Below are positions 62,134-64,000 of a stretch of 64,000 nt of DNA, one piece after another. How positions within the stretch are numbered: position 1 is the first letter of the stretch; each line of letters starts with the position of its first letter. Position numbers and translations under genes: made by a program. Source of the DNA: Macrobrachium rosenbergii (Eukaryota > Arthropoda > Malacostraca > Decapoda > Palaemonidae); contig NC_089788.1 in assembly GCF_040412425.1 (NCBI RefSeq), forward strand, positions 66,268,720-66,332,719. Direction: 5' to 3'. The notes under the pieces were generated by a model, which worked only from the letters and a program-made list of their open reading frames with translations, was not told the origin of the DNA and made no database searches.

Positions 62134-62188
<55 letters not shown>
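61726..62188. repeat. Compound (GA)n minisatellite with two spacer types
   Basis: (GA)n blocks alternate with islands of type 1, AAAATGAGGCTGGATATAAA then C(A/G)G (61861, 61908, 61988, 62117, and a variant near 61741), and type 2, ACTGCAATAAACAGC(C/G)G (61789 and 62055). ORFs of Ser/Leu or Arg/Glu repeats on either strand are artefacts. Confidence 0.95.
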
Positions 62189-62189
<1 letters not shown>

Positions 62190-62579
62190 AGGAAGATATA
62201 CTTAGCAAACTACACATCATCTTCCTTCCAGAACCGGCGGCGAACTCCATCTTACCTCGGTGTCTCCGGAGCAAGCGAGTGGCGGGGATCTCCATTACCG
62301 TCATCTCATTACATCTCCTCCATTACGCAGACAGACGAAAGCATGACGAAGCCCTCACTTAATCGCGTTAATCAGCCCGCGTCATTCACTGTTAGGGCTG
62401 GCGTCGCACCTCACTGGGTCATTGCCTCGCACCTGTTAAGGGGCATAAAGCAGGCGGGCCAAATTGGTATATCCTGGAGTCAGAGAGGTGCGTAAACCGG
62501 CCCCTTTGAATGACTAATGGGCGGAATTGCCTCGCATCGCTTTCTGTTAGGGCTGGGACGCGTCAATGACAGCGGAATT
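62189..62579. other. GC-richer unassigned stretch
   Basis: Noticeably less AT-rich than its surroundings, with an imperfect internal repeat: TGTTAGGGCTGG occurs at about 62390 and 62545, and CATTGCCTCGCA-like sequence at about 62420 and 62526. No ORF of known type. Confidence 0.4.
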
Positions 62580-62621
62580 ATGTATGTATGTACTGTATAT
62601 ACATATGTATGTATATATATA

Positions 62622-64000
<1,379 letters not shown>

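Overview
The window looks like nuclear DNA from a decapod crustacean. The reasons are very dense (TA)n, (GA)n, (CA)n and trinucleotide microsatellites, scattered AACCT pentamers, several tRNA-derived SINE-like families of the kind seen in shrimp, crayfish and crabs, and spliceosomal introns. The species cannot be named from the sequence alone. No prokaryotic features, CRISPR arrays or operons are present.

The only host gene I can identify is on the minus strand across roughly the first 31 kb: an Orai store-operated (CRAC) calcium channel. Three coding exons are visible: the start-codon exon (24324-24470, with its exon reaching to about 24549), an exon holding the pre-TM1 helix and the start of TM1 (14826-14954), and an exon holding the end of TM1, the selectivity-filter glutamate and TM2 (2481-2770). 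All joins are in phase. The last part (TM3, TM4, C terminus) must lie left of base 1. A promoter-like cluster at 30.5-30.7 kb is a candidate start for this gene.

The 12 kb intron between the second and third coding exons holds a nested set of transposons. A decayed non-LTR reverse transcriptase relic (minus strand) has been split by an almost complete DIRS-type tyrosine-recombinase retrotransposon (4547-12736, plus strand). The DIRS copy keeps both inverted terminal repeats, the internal complementary region, and recognisable gag, RT/RNase H/methyltransferase-like and tyrosine recombinase regions. About ten frame breaks make it non-functional as read. Its gag carries a convincing 117-bp GT-AG intron. 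The other orai intron sequence holds two SINEs and a pogo/Tigger-like MITE.

From 31.2 kb to the end the character changes abruptly to microsatellite-rich DNA with no recognisable host gene. Items there include: a family of foldback elements with tRNA-like cores, a shared tail and (TA)n flanks (38.6, 43.9, 44.6 and 46.1 kb); a SINE inserted inside another repeat (43.1-43.7 kb); a Tc1/mariner-superfamily element with DD37E spacing and intact ends (46763-48144); two inverted copies of a third repeat (48.5 and 51.7 kb); nested palindromes with (TA)n loops (53.0-54.0 kb); a small MITE (57.2 kb); further RT relics; a ~92-bp tandem array interrupted by a repeat with a clean target duplication (58.7-60.1 kb); and a compound (GA)n minisatellite (61.7-62.2 kb).

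The genes do not form a pathway. The window is best read as one ion-channel gene plus its transposon-loaded introns and a repeat-rich upstream region. The most novel-looking signals are the (TA)n-flanked foldback family whose members share a tail but carry different tRNA-like heads, and the cysteine-rich first extracellular loop of the Orai protein.
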